Shown here piece by piece: positions 1 to 6,319 of a DNA stretch of 13,537 nt. Each line of letters begins with the position of its first letter. The stretch's first letter is position 1. Made by a program: the position numbers and the translations under genes. Source of the DNA: JAUWVG01 sp964633715 (GTDB taxonomy: Bacteria > Acidobacteriota > Aminicenantia > Aminicenantales > Aminicenantaceae); NCBI GenBank assembly GCA_964633715.1, contig CAZWHQ010000071.1, forward strand, positions 1 to 13,537. Direction: 5' to 3'. Below the pieces are notes generated by a model. That model worked only from the letters and a program-made list of their open reading frames with translations. It ran no database searches and was not told the DNA's origin.

Positions 1-939
1 ATTATCCAAAGATTTGATTTCTATGATATCTTTCTCATCATTTATCTCAATTTTTATATAATGAATTCCCGGAGAAAGTCCGTCGATTTCACAATCTTCA
101 ATGTAGGTATAGTTATTTGAATTAAGACCAGGCTGAGACAACCAAGATTTTTTAAGAATCCCGTCGATATATAAGCTAGTATGAAAAGATTGTTCTGTTA
201 AATATTTCTCGCTATTAGCAATAGCCCAATCTATGTATATTTTATCCGTCTCGAATAATGGCTTATCATCCTGATGGTCCCCAGGATGATATGAGACAAC
301 TATAGCGTCATCCCAACCAGTCGGTTTAAAAGGAACTATATTAGGAGAATAAGTAGAATTTTCTGTAAAATCAAGATTATCCAAGTATAAATAATTTTCA
401 AAAGAGACTTGAGCACTTTTAATTTGTGCAATCGATGTAAATGATAAGGATTGAATTTGAAGATATTCATTCATGTCAATTTTTTTAATCATATCAACGA
501 AACTGTTTACATTTGCCTCTGAGCCGACTATTTTGTCGTCCTGGATCTGATATTTTCCCTGGTGCCATCCAACCAATTGAAAATATTCTGATTTCAGAAA
601 TAAAATGACTTCATCCCCTTCTTGAAAACTCGGCACATCTTCAACCCACTGCGTTATTTCTCCAACCGTCCCGCCTGGAACTTTAATTTCTAGTAAATTT
701 TCACCTGATCCCTTTATATACTCGTTGACCTCCACAAGTATTAAAGTGAATATACTTTTTCCATCCTCAACATCCTCCCAATTGGATCCCATAGATTTGA
801 CTATCCCTTTGATAATTGAGTCTGATTTATTTACTTTCTCTTTGAAGCTTAATTTCTCAACGATGCCATAGACATTGCTACACACAAGGATCAAGAATAA
901 AAAAATTAATGCCGATCGAAAGGCTTTAGAATTAAACAT
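1..939 (-). CDS. Exported protein with CARDB-like C-terminal domain (partial, 3' end off window)
   Basis: Reading the minus strand from an ATG at 939-937 gives 313 codons with no stop, so the gene continues past the left edge. A GGGG-containing ribosome binding site lies 8-12 nt upstream (AAGGGGTAGAAT then ATG). The first 26 residues (MFNSKAFRSALIFLFLILVC, then SNVYG) form a Sec signal peptide, with likely cleavage after the Gly of VYG. Residues about 30-140 look like a beta-rich secreted domain, with IIKGIVKSMGSNWEDVEDGK, then KVPGGTVGEITQWVEDVP, then GDEVILFL and GWHQGKYQI. This block recurs in secreted proteins of Acidobacteria and Deltaproteobacteria, some with matrixin peptidases. The last 90 visible residues (KIYIDWAIANSE, LYIDGILKKSW, DGLSPGIHYIKIEID) resemble a CARDB/Ig-like adhesion fold. 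Catalytic residues are not visible. It probably acts outside the inner membrane; function unknown. Confidence 0.8.
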   Translation of the reverse strand, partial: MFNSKAFRSALIFLFLILVCSNVYGIVEKLSFKEKVNKSDSIIKGIVKSMGSNWEDVEDGKSIFTLILVEVNEYIKGSGENLLEIKVPGGTVGEITQWVEDVPSFQEGDEVILFLKSEYFQLVGWHQGKYQIQDDKIVGSEANVNSFVDMIKKIDMNEYLQIQSLSFTSIAQIKSAQVSFENYLYLDNLDFTENSTYSPNIVPFKPTGWDDAIVVSYHPGDHQDDKPLFETDKIYIDWAIANSEKYLTEQSFHTSLYIDGILKKSWLSQPGLNSNNYTYIEDCEIDGLSPGIHYIKIEINDEKDIIEIKSLDN

Positions 940-1012
940 ATTCTACCCCTTTTTAAAATACTTACTAGAATTCTTTACTTAAATTTCTGAAATATTTTAG
1001 AGATAAATCCTA

Positions 1013-1114
1013 TTAGAAAAATAAGGTCGTGCTAGGATAGGAATTTGGTTTTTTTGTTGGTGATGATTTTTCCTCCATTTCATCAAATTCCCATCCTCTA
1101 AGCCACTTCGTCAT
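1013..1114 (-). other. Small ORF (33 codons) that includes the 57-bp repeat; coding doubtful
   Basis: ATG at 1114-1112 and TAA at 1015-1013 on the minus strand encode MTKWLRGWEFDEMEEKSSPT followed by KKPNSYPSTTLFF. The middle (about FDEMEEKSSPTKKPNSYPS) is encoded by the 57-bp repeat, and the last five residues by unique sequence. No convincing ribosome binding site lies upstream. A minus-strand ORF in the same frame exists at the second repeat copy. It may be a genuine small protein, the end of a lost gene, or a chance ORF inside a repeat. Confidence 0.2.
1030..1086 (+). repeat. 57-bp perfect direct repeat, copy 1
   Basis: The sequence starting TGCTAGGATAGGAATTTGGT and ending CTCCATTTCATCAA is identical over all 57 bases to 13481-13537, in the same orientation about 12.45 kb apart. 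To its left the two copies diverge at once (GGTCG here, CTTTT there). To its right the other copy reaches the window edge, so the true repeat may be longer. It sits between a signal-peptide gene and a 5'-truncated thioredoxin-like gene, which suggests a recombination or insertion scar. Confidence 0.95.
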
Positions 1115-1626
1115 TAATAATACACACAAAAGAAAAGGTCCTTTCTTTTTTAACAGAATACCAGGCAGACTATCTTGATGCCAACGTCCTTTTAAAAGAA
1201 TCGCTCAGCAAAGCCCAAGAAAGTGGAAAAAGAGTATTTTTGCGATTCAGTGCTCCCTGGTGCGGCTGGTGCAAACGTATGACCAAGTGGATGGAACAGG
1301 AAGAAGTGGGAACCATACTTGCAAAAGATTATATCTTCCTCAAAATTGATCAAGAAAGAACAATAGATGGAATGAACATTAAAAAGAATTTTCCAGCCTC
1401 TGTAGAATCGGGTATACCCTGGTTTACTGTTCTTGATCACTCTGGAAAGGAAATTGTCAATTCGAGTTTGATGGATGGAAAAAATGTAGGATTTCCCGCC
1501 AGTGATGAAGAAATTGCAGCTTTTTCGAGTTTTCTCAGGAAAAGTAAACAAAAGATGACTGAATCGGACATAGAGTTTCTTCAAGAATCTTTAGTAAAAG
1601 CTCGGGAAACACAAAAAAATAATTAG
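1102..1626 (+). pseudogene. Thioredoxin-like protein, 5' end lost (no start codon or signal peptide)
   Basis: An open frame runs from just after a TAA at 1099-1101 to the TAA at 1624-1626. From about 1153 it reads as a thioredoxin-fold protein (TEYQADYLDANVLLKESLSK, AQESGKRVFLRF), with the redox motif APWCGWCKRM (Cys codons at 1261 and 1270) and a cis-proline segment GIPWFTVLD (Pro codon at 1417). Relatives are periplasmic proteins that start with a signal peptide. Here no ATG or GTG precedes the fold, and the upstream codons do not encode a hydrophobic leader. The only near-cognate start, TTG at 1240, lies inside the first beta strand and would delete it. I infer that the first 20-30 codons were removed by the rearrangement that left the 57-bp repeat at 1030-1086. 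The remaining fold is intact with no internal stop, so the loss is probably recent. Expression from a fused upstream start cannot be excluded. Confidence 0.7.
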
Positions 1627-1631
1627 GGAAT

Positions 1632-1728
1632 TTAGGGACATGATACTTAATTATTTCAATATTGAATGATGACCGTTGTCATTTTAATTTCTGTAAAATT
1701 AGAATAATTAAGTATACTGTTCCCCTAA
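1632..1728. repeat. MITE/REP-like inverted-repeat element, copy 1
   Basis: Imperfect terminal inverted repeats bound a 97-bp segment. The left end reads TTAGGGACATG then ATACTTAATTATT; the right end reads AATAATTAAGTATAC then TGTTCCCCTAA. The inner 13 bases (ATACTTAATTATT) match exactly between the arms. The same end sequence recurs at 5827-5908 and 13382-13400, so it is a dispersed family. Ends of the type GGGACAnnATACTTAATT are, from memory, common near REP-associated tyrosine transposases in environmental genomes; no transposase is present here. It separates the truncated thioredoxin gene from the desulfurase operon. Confidence 0.7.
1676..1705 (+). promoter_or_regulatory. Candidate sigma-70-type promoter inside the inverted-repeat element
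   Basis: TTGTCA (1676-1681) and TAGAAT (1700-1705) each match the consensus -35 and -10 boxes at five of six positions, with an 18-bp spacer. It lies about 45 bp upstream of the cysteine desulfurase start and within repeat element 1. A second possible -10, TATACT, is at 1713-1718 but lacks a good -35. Prediction only; A/T-rich DNA gives chance matches. Confidence 0.35.
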
Positions 1729-1749
1729 TTATTTAGGTAAAACAAAACT

Positions 1750-2874
1750 ATGGCCCGTTTTTATTTTGATTACGCATCGTCTTGCCCGCCTTTTCCTGAG
1801 GCTTTGGCAGAATTCAGTCAAATCTCCCATAAATATTTTGCAAATCCATCTTCATCTCACTTTCATGGAAGAAATGCCCATTCACTTTTGAATAATGTAA
1901 AGAAAAAACTGGAAATAATTTGTCAGGGAATGAATGCCGTGACAGTCCTGACATCAGGAGGAACAGAGTCCAATAATTTAGTCATCCGCAGTATTATGGA
2001 GGACAATAAAAAGGGGAGACTTCTTCTTGCTGCTGATGTCCATGAATCTTCGTGGTTTGCAAAAAAACTTTACAAGGGCAGAACCGATATTGTCCCTTTA
2101 GAAAAGAATGGTCAAATCTCCCTTGAGAAAATGAAAAATTCTCTAAGAAAAAATACAATTCTCTTCAGCGCGGTGCATGTCAACAATGAGACAGGAGCCG
2201 TTCATGATGTTGCCGCATATGGAAAATTGTGCAGGGAAAATCATGTTCTTTTTCACTGCGATGGGGCTCAAGCGCTCGGTCACCTTAAAGTTAATTTAGA
2301 TAAGACTTCAACTGACTTTTACACTTTTTCTTCTCATAAATTTGGAGGTCTGCGTGGAGTGGGTGGAATTTTTTTGAATTCTAAAAGATTCTCTCCTCAA
2401 ATTCTAGGAGGTGGCCAAGAGCTAGGGTTACGTGCGGGAACAGAAAATGTCGCCGGAATAACCGCCTCCGTTACAGCTCTCGAGAAAAGCCTTTCCATGC
2501 TGGAAAAAGAAAAGATGAGATTGAATCAATTGACAGCGATATTTTTAACAAAACTTAGTAAAAAAGTGACAGATTTCAAGGTGAATTCAAACTCAAACAG
2601 CTTACCAGGCTTGGTTTCTCTTTCTTTTCCTCATGCCCTAGGTGCGAATTTGGTGGTTGAAATGGACCTTAGAGGATTTTCGATTTCATCAGGATCTGCC
2701 TGTCATTCTCATGATATAAAACCTTCCCGACTCATCATGGCTTTGGGGCATACAGAAACCGAAGCACTGGGGACAATACGCATATCCATGGGTTACAAGA
2801 CAACTCAGGATGAGGTCGAGGAACTTGCCAGAACATTAGGTGAGGTTGTCATCAGACAGCGTTTGTTGGCATAG
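1750..2874 (+). CDS. Cysteine desulfurase (NifS/IscS family, PLP-dependent class V aminotransferase fold)
   Basis: Predicted to remove sulfur from L-cysteine, giving alanine and an enzyme-bound persulfide, in the cytoplasm. At 374 residues it is near the family's normal length. Visible motifs are YFDYASSCPP (N-terminal start of the fold), the phosphate-binding TSGGTESNN (68-76), H98 in DVHESS, NNETGA (145-150), HCDGAQ (169-174, Asp171 to the PLP ring), the PLP-binding lysine in SSHKFGG (Lys197), RAGTEN (228-233) and the catalytic loop SSGSACHSHDIKPS with Cys318. All key residues are present, so it should be active. The ATG at 1750 has only a weak upstream AGG (1735-1737). It heads an operon: the next gene starts 9 bp after the stop. 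No IscU, IscR or SufE homologue is nearby, so it is probably not a housekeeping Fe-S gene. It more likely feeds sulfur to a dedicated pathway shared with the thioredoxin-like and CcdA-like products downstream. Confidence 0.9.
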   Translation: MARFYFDYASSCPPFPEALAEFSQISHKYFANPSSSHFHGRNAHSLLNNVKKKLEIICQGMNAVTVLTSGGTESNNLVIRSIMEDNKKGRLLLAADVHESSWFAKKLYKGRTDIVPLEKNGQISLEKMKNSLRKNTILFSAVHVNNETGAVHDVAAYGKLCRENHVLFHCDGAQALGHLKVNLDKTSTDFYTFSSHKFGGLRGVGGIFLNSKRFSPQILGGGQELGLRAGTENVAGITASVTALEKSLSMLEKEKMRLNQLTAIFLTKLSKKVTDFKVNSNSNSLPGLVSLSFPHALGANLVVEMDLRGFSISSGSACHSHDIKPSRLIMALGHTETEALGTIRISMGYKTTQDEVEELARTLGEVVIRQRLLA

Positions 2875-2883
2875 CGATCAAAC

Positions 2884-3720
2884 ATGAAGACCACACTGGA
2901 TTATAAAATACTGGATGAAATGCCATCAGAAATGAAGCACAGGCTCCTTTTGCTTATCGAATCTCATTCTGAATATTTTACTCTGACTGGTAGTGACCCC
3001 CTGGATTTAAGCGGCTGTTGTCCTTCTGATGGTGTAAGAGCTGCCAATCGGCTCGTGGAGGCCGGAGTTCTTCAGGTTGTCCAATCAAAATCTGCACAAA
3101 ACTCTTGTCCAGTCAATATTTATGCTTTTTCTGGAGAGATAAAAGGAGACTGTTCTGAACCGGAATTTTCCATCAATCAAGAATTTCGACAGAAAATAGA
3201 GAGATATCTAACAAAAAATAAATCAAAAAAAAGGCTGGAGCAGAGTGTGTTGAGATGGAGCCTGCTTTTGTTTGTGGCACTGAGCCTCGGTGTTTTTGCC
3301 AGGACCCTATGGAATAATCACATCAGCACAAAACCCTTAACAAAAATTGATTTAAGTAAAGAGTTTGCTTTGCCGTTTCAAGAAGGACTGCTCATTCTGC
3401 AGTTTCACCGCACACAAAGATGCAAATTCTGTACAAATATGGAAAACCACACAAGAGAAACTCTCAATACATATTTTTTAGAAGATATTAGGGATAAAAA
3501 AATTGTATTTAGAACGGTTGATATGGAACAGCCAAAATATAAAAGTCTCATTAAAAAATATAATATTTTCACAAGTTCAATCGTCTTGATAGATGTCTTT
3601 GAAAATAAAGAATTGAGATGGGAACTTGTTCCAGAAGCATGGAGACAAACAAATAAGAAACAGAAATTTATAGAAATGCTCAGGCTCAAAATCGATGAAT
3701 TTAGAATAGGGCAAAAATGA
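2884..3720 (+). CDS. Bitopic membrane protein: Cys-rich winged-helix-like cytosolic domain, TM helix, ArsF-like thioredoxin domain
   Basis: The 278-residue protein has three parts. Residues 1-115 are soluble and presumably cytosolic. The stretch DLSGCCPSDGVRAANRLVEA then GVL (41-63) looks like the helix-turn-helix of a winged helix, and Cys45, Cys46, Cys75 and Cys90 could form a thiol or metal site. Residues 116-121 are basic, and 122-140 (SVLRWSLLLFVALSLGVFA) form one transmembrane helix, positive-inside. Residues 160-278 match the ArsF-family thioredoxin fold: LLILQFHRTQRCKFCTNMEN with CxxC at 180-183, TVDMEQPKYKSLIKKYNIFT, SSIVLIDVFENKELRWELVP. Families with this C-terminal part are annotated as ArsF nitroreductase subunits and are encoded beside ArsG, as here. 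The N-terminal fusion is unusual. The start lies 9 bp after the desulfurase stop and the stop overlaps the next gene by ATGA, so the three genes are translationally coupled. A redox or thiol sensor is possible, but DNA binding is inferred only. Confidence 0.75.
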   Translation: MKTTLDYKILDEMPSEMKHRLLLLIESHSEYFTLTGSDPLDLSGCCPSDGVRAANRLVEAGVLQVVQSKSAQNSCPVNIYAFSGEIKGDCSEPEFSINQEFRQKIERYLTKNKSKKRLEQSVLRWSLLLFVALSLGVFARTLWNNHISTKPLTKIDLSKEFALPFQEGLLILQFHRTQRCKFCTNMENHTRETLNTYFLEDIRDKKIVFRTVDMEQPKYKSLIKKYNIFTSSIVLIDVFENKELRWELVPEAWRQTNKKQKFIEMLRLKIDEFRIGQK

Positions 3721-4406
3721 TCTCGCTTCTTATGGGCGCTTTGACATCTCTGGGTTTAGGGACTCTCACGTTGATTCATCCATGTCCGCTGAGCACAAAT
3801 ATCGCAGCCGTTTCATTTCTTTTTGGGTTAGAGCAAAAATCCAATAGAAAAATGATAACGGTTTTCCTTTTTGTTTTAGGTGAAAGTGTGACATTTGTTC
3901 TATTGGGCAGCCTTGTTGCATTTGGCATATTTAACATATCCCCGGCAGCTAATTTTCTGCAGGAGTATATAAGACAGCTTTTTGGCCCTATCCTCGTTTT
4001 ATCCGGAATGCTTCTTTTAGGCATTTTGCTGCCAAAACAGTCAACACTTAAAGTATCAAAACATCTTCTCCCCATTGTCTCTAAACTCGGAGAAATGGGT
4101 GGTTTCTTTCTTGGTATTTTTGTTGCACTTGCATTCTGTCCCATGTCAGCGGCCATTTACTTTGGAGTCCTTATCCCGCTGGCGATTTCCAACCACATGA
4201 TCGTTCTATATCCAGTTCTTTTTGCCCTAGGTGCCGGTTTTCCTATTCTGCTTATTGTCTTTCTAGGGCCTAAAGGAGCTTGTCTTCTCCATCGAAGCTA
4301 TTTACTCAATAAATCTACTGAAAATACATTAAGAATGATTGCCAGTACGATAATGATTTTGGTGGGGATAATAATGAGTCTAAAATATATCTTTAAAGTA
4401 CTTTGA
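3717..4406 (+). CDS. CcdA/DsbD-like membrane protein, ArsG-family type
   Basis: A 229-residue integral membrane protein with about six hydrophobic segments (near residues 1-20, 45-72, 88-106, 128-155, 160-184 and 205-226). Two conserved cysteine-proline sites mark the DsbD/CcdA transmembrane fold: LIHPCPLSTNIAAVSFL (Cys23) and ALAFCPMSAAIYFGVLIP (Cys141). CcdA and DsbD pass electrons from cytoplasmic thioredoxin to outer-face thioredoxin-like partners through such a pair. The HPCPLSTNIAA form is typical of proteins annotated as ArsG, aromatic arsenical efflux permease. The gene overlaps the ArsF-like gene by 4 bp (ATGA), so the ArsF-like thioredoxin domain is its most probable partner. Whether it exports a compound or only moves electrons cannot be decided from sequence. 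Confidence 0.82.
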   Translation: MISLLMGALTSLGLGTLTLIHPCPLSTNIAAVSFLFGLEQKSNRKMITVFLFVLGESVTFVLLGSLVAFGIFNISPAANFLQEYIRQLFGPILVLSGMLLLGILLPKQSTLKVSKHLLPIVSKLGEMGGFFLGIFVALAFCPMSAAIYFGVLIPLAISNHMIVLYPVLFALGAGFPILLIVFLGPKGACLLHRSYLLNKSTENTLRMIASTIMILVGIIMSLKYIFKVL

Positions 4407-4507
4407 AAGAGGTAAATTGTTGGTCATTATGAATGATAGGGGCATCCCACTTGATTTCGTATTTAAACAAATTAAATCTTGAGTCATGCAAGATAAGGAG
4501 TTGTGAA

Positions 4508-4876
4508 ATGCCTAAAGCTATAAACATTGAAAAATATTTTGAGAAATTTAATGATACTTTTTCACCAAAAATTGTTGGCGAACTGAATGGTCAAAATGTT
4601 TTGTTGGTAAGGTGTGAAGAGGATAAGGTGCCCTGGCATACACATGAAAATGAAGATGAAATGTTTTTTGTGATAGAAGGGGAGCTTGAGGTTTTGGAAA
4701 AGGAGAAAAGGAATACGCTTCAATCGGGGGAATTCTGTATTGTACGCCGAGGAATAGAGCATCGCGTTGTTCCTAAAGGTCATGTTAAACTTATGCTGTT
4801 TGAACCTGCAGATATTTCTCATACGGGAAAAGTACGAACAGAAATCACAAAAACACGATTTGACAGATTGGATTAG
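4508..4876 (+). CDS. Single-domain cupin protein
   Basis: The start is set at ATG 4508 because a strong AAGGAG (4495-4500) lies 7 nt upstream; the longer frame from 4433 adds residues of no family likeness. The 122-residue product is a small cytosolic cupin. Motif 1 is PWHTHENEDEMFFVIEGELE, with metal ligands His44, His46 and Glu51. Motif 2 is SGEFCIVRRGIEHRV, with His85 as fourth ligand and RRG in place of the usual PxG. Small cupins of this kind bind Fe, Mn or Ni and range from sugar isomerases to dioxygenases; the substrate is not predictable. It is 101 bp after the CcdA-like gene on the same strand, so it may be the last gene of that operon or have its own promoter. Confidence 0.85.
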   Translation: MPKAINIEKYFEKFNDTFSPKIVGELNGQNVLLVRCEEDKVPWHTHENEDEMFFVIEGELEVLEKEKRNTLQSGEFCIVRRGIEHRVVPKGHVKLMLFEPADISHTGKVRTEITKTRFDRLD

Positions 4877-4880
4877 ATAA

Positions 4881-5738
4881 TTATCTCTCTAGATGTATAA
4901 TGTCGCCATTTTTGTAGAGGAATCCGTTGCCTTGTTTTAAAGGATACCAGAATTTGGTATTTGGACAATTATTCCGAGCAAGAGCCACAAATTCTTCTGC
5001 TCTTGCTTCTTTTGATCCGAAGTGCATAGGGAGCATCACTCTTGGCTTGAATTTTTCGATGGCATAAAACTCTCCCTCATATGAAGGACTCCCAAATATG
5101 GAAAGGAAAATGAGATCAAATTCATCCGATTGCTGAGAAATATAATCGATATTATCCTTATATACAGGATTTAATGCACCTGGGGAATTTCCATGATCTC
5201 CGGAAAAATAGATCGTTACGCCGTCAACCTCGATTAAAAAGGCAGACTCCGGGATGCCGTCAAATTCATGATATATATTTTTGACCTCCAGCGGTCCAAA
5301 CGATGATGAGATACGCTCTTTGCCAAAACTAAAATGTGATTGTGATTCTTGAGCAGGCCAGCCGAATAGATAAGTGATTCGAGGAATCACTTTTTTCCAT
5401 TCCATAATTTTTTTGTCAAAATGATCGCCGTGACCATGAGATATGAATACGTAAACATTTTCATCCATGATTTCATCCGGATCGATATAACCATTAAAAA
5501 GGGAAGGAGAATCTGGTTTGTTAAATAATTCCCAATAATCAAATATGAGCAGTGTATTGGATGTTTTGACCGCCCATCCTGAATGATAGAGATACCATAT
5601 GGCTGCTTCGCCCATTTTTAATTTAATGTCGCTAAAATGAATCTGTGTTTTCGCTGCTTGAATATTGGATGCGGAAACGATATAGAGAAAGGTGGCTAGA
5701 AAAAAACTAACTTGGGAGAAAATACGTCTATTTTTCAT
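4881..5738 (-). CDS. Exported metallo-beta-lactamase-fold hydrolase (UlaG-like)
   Basis: The 285-residue protein begins with a Sec signal peptide (MKNRRIFSQVSFFLATFLYI, then VSASNIQAAK; cleavage near AQA-like NIQAA). The mature part is an MBL fold with a full zinc-binding set: HGHGDH (His101, His103, Asp105, His106), His157 in IYHEFDG, Asp181 in YFSGDHG and His239 in MLPMHFG. The opening WYLYHSGWAVKTSNTLLIFD is the usual first strands of the UlaG/L-ascorbate-lactonase-like group. Substrate unknown; the signal peptide argues for a periplasmic lactonase or phosphodiesterase-type role. It converges on the cupin gene, with 4 bp between stops and a palindrome AGATAATTATCT spanning the junction. 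No strong ribosome binding site precedes the ATG. Confidence 0.88.
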   Translation of the reverse strand: MKNRRIFSQVSFFLATFLYIVSASNIQAAKTQIHFSDIKLKMGEAAIWYLYHSGWAVKTSNTLLIFDYWELFNKPDSPSLFNGYIDPDEIMDENVYVFISHGHGDHFDKKIMEWKKVIPRITYLFGWPAQESQSHFSFGKERISSSFGPLEVKNIYHEFDGIPESAFLIEVDGVTIYFSGDHGNSPGALNPVYKDNIDYISQQSDEFDLIFLSIFGSPSYEGEFYAIEKFKPRVMLPMHFGSKEARAEEFVALARNNCPNTKFWYPLKQGNGFLYKNGDIIHLER

Positions 5739-5826
5739 AGTATTGATTAATTCTTGATATCAGTTTGTAATACGTCAAGAAAATTCTCTCTGTTTATACC
5801 TTAAAAATTTAGAAATTCAAATAATT

Positions 5827-5908
5827 AGGAGGACATCATACTTAATTATTAATAAATGTCGAGGGATGAATCATAATTAATGAAGAATAATTAAGTATAG
5901 TCCCCTCT
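5827..5908. repeat. MITE/REP-like inverted-repeat element, copy 2
   Basis: An 82-bp segment with the same ends as 1632-1728. The left end is AGGAGGACATC then ATACTTAATTATT; the right end is AATAATTAAGTATAG then TCCCCTCT. The interior differs from copy 1 apart from general A/T richness. It sits in the divergent intergenic region between the MBL hydrolase and padR-like genes. The rest of 5739-5989 shows only an A-tract and T-tract (5927-5940) and the PadR ribosome binding site. Confidence 0.7.
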
Positions 5909-5989
5909 CATTCCTGTCTTCAAATATAAAAAAAATTTTTGGCAACCTTTATTACTAATTTTTCGTATTAATAGTGAGGCGGTAGAAAA

Positions 5990-6319
5990 ATGAACATTAT
6001 TTCAAGATCTGATGAGATTCTCCTTTTGGCTATTCTTAAACTCAAAGATGACGCTTACGGTGTGACTATCCTTAAAGAAGTGTCAAAAAGCACAGGCAAA
6101 AAACTTAAACTTGGAGGGCTCTGGGTGTCTCTTGATATTTTGGCAAAAAGAGGATTATTGGAGAAAAAGATGGGAGATCCGACGCCAAAAAGAGGAGGAC
6201 GGAGTAAAATCTATTATGCTTTGACTCTCGATGGTCTTAAGGCCTTAGAGAGAGTCAATGAGTTCAATCTTTCACTTTGGAAAGGGATGACAGATCTTAT
6301 TAAGGACACACTCATTTGA
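5990..6319 (+). CDS. PadR-family transcriptional regulator
   Basis: A 109-residue winged-helix protein. The opening SRSDEILLLAILKLKDDAYG and GVTILKE is the typical PadR helix 1-2. The recognition helix region LGGLWVSLDILAKRGLLEKK (41-60) and the wing PTPKRGGRSKIYYALTLDG (64-82) follow. The C-terminal helix is short, as in the PadR-s1 subgroup. GAGG at 5976-5979 is the ribosome binding site. The stop overlaps the permease start (TTGA: TTG start 6316-6318, TGA stop 6317-6319), so the two are translationally coupled. PadR proteins of this subgroup commonly accompany prefix-domain permeases and probably repress their own operon; the ligand is unknown. Confidence 0.92.
   Translation: MNIISRSDEILLLAILKLKDDAYGVTILKEVSKSTGKKLKLGGLWVSLDILAKRGLLEKKMGDPTPKRGGRSKIYYALTLDGLKALERVNEFNLSLWKGMTDLIKDTLI

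Noticed and set aside
1240..1626. TTG at 1240 as the thioredoxin-like gene start
   Set aside because: It falls inside the first beta strand (VFLRF), removes about 30 residues of clear family sequence upstream in the same frame, and has no ribosome binding site.
4433..4507. Longer cupin start at ATG 4433
   Set aside because: The added 25 residues have no family likeness, and a strong AAGGAG sits 7 nt before ATG 4508.
4874..4886. Palindrome AGATAATTATCT between the cupin and MBL stops as a terminator or operator
   Set aside because: It is short, A/T-only in the middle and lacks a T-run; it could arise by chance.
5939..5972. TTGGCA with TATTAA upstream of the PadR gene as a promoter
   Set aside because: The spacer would be 21 bp, too long for a convincing sigma-70-type promoter.
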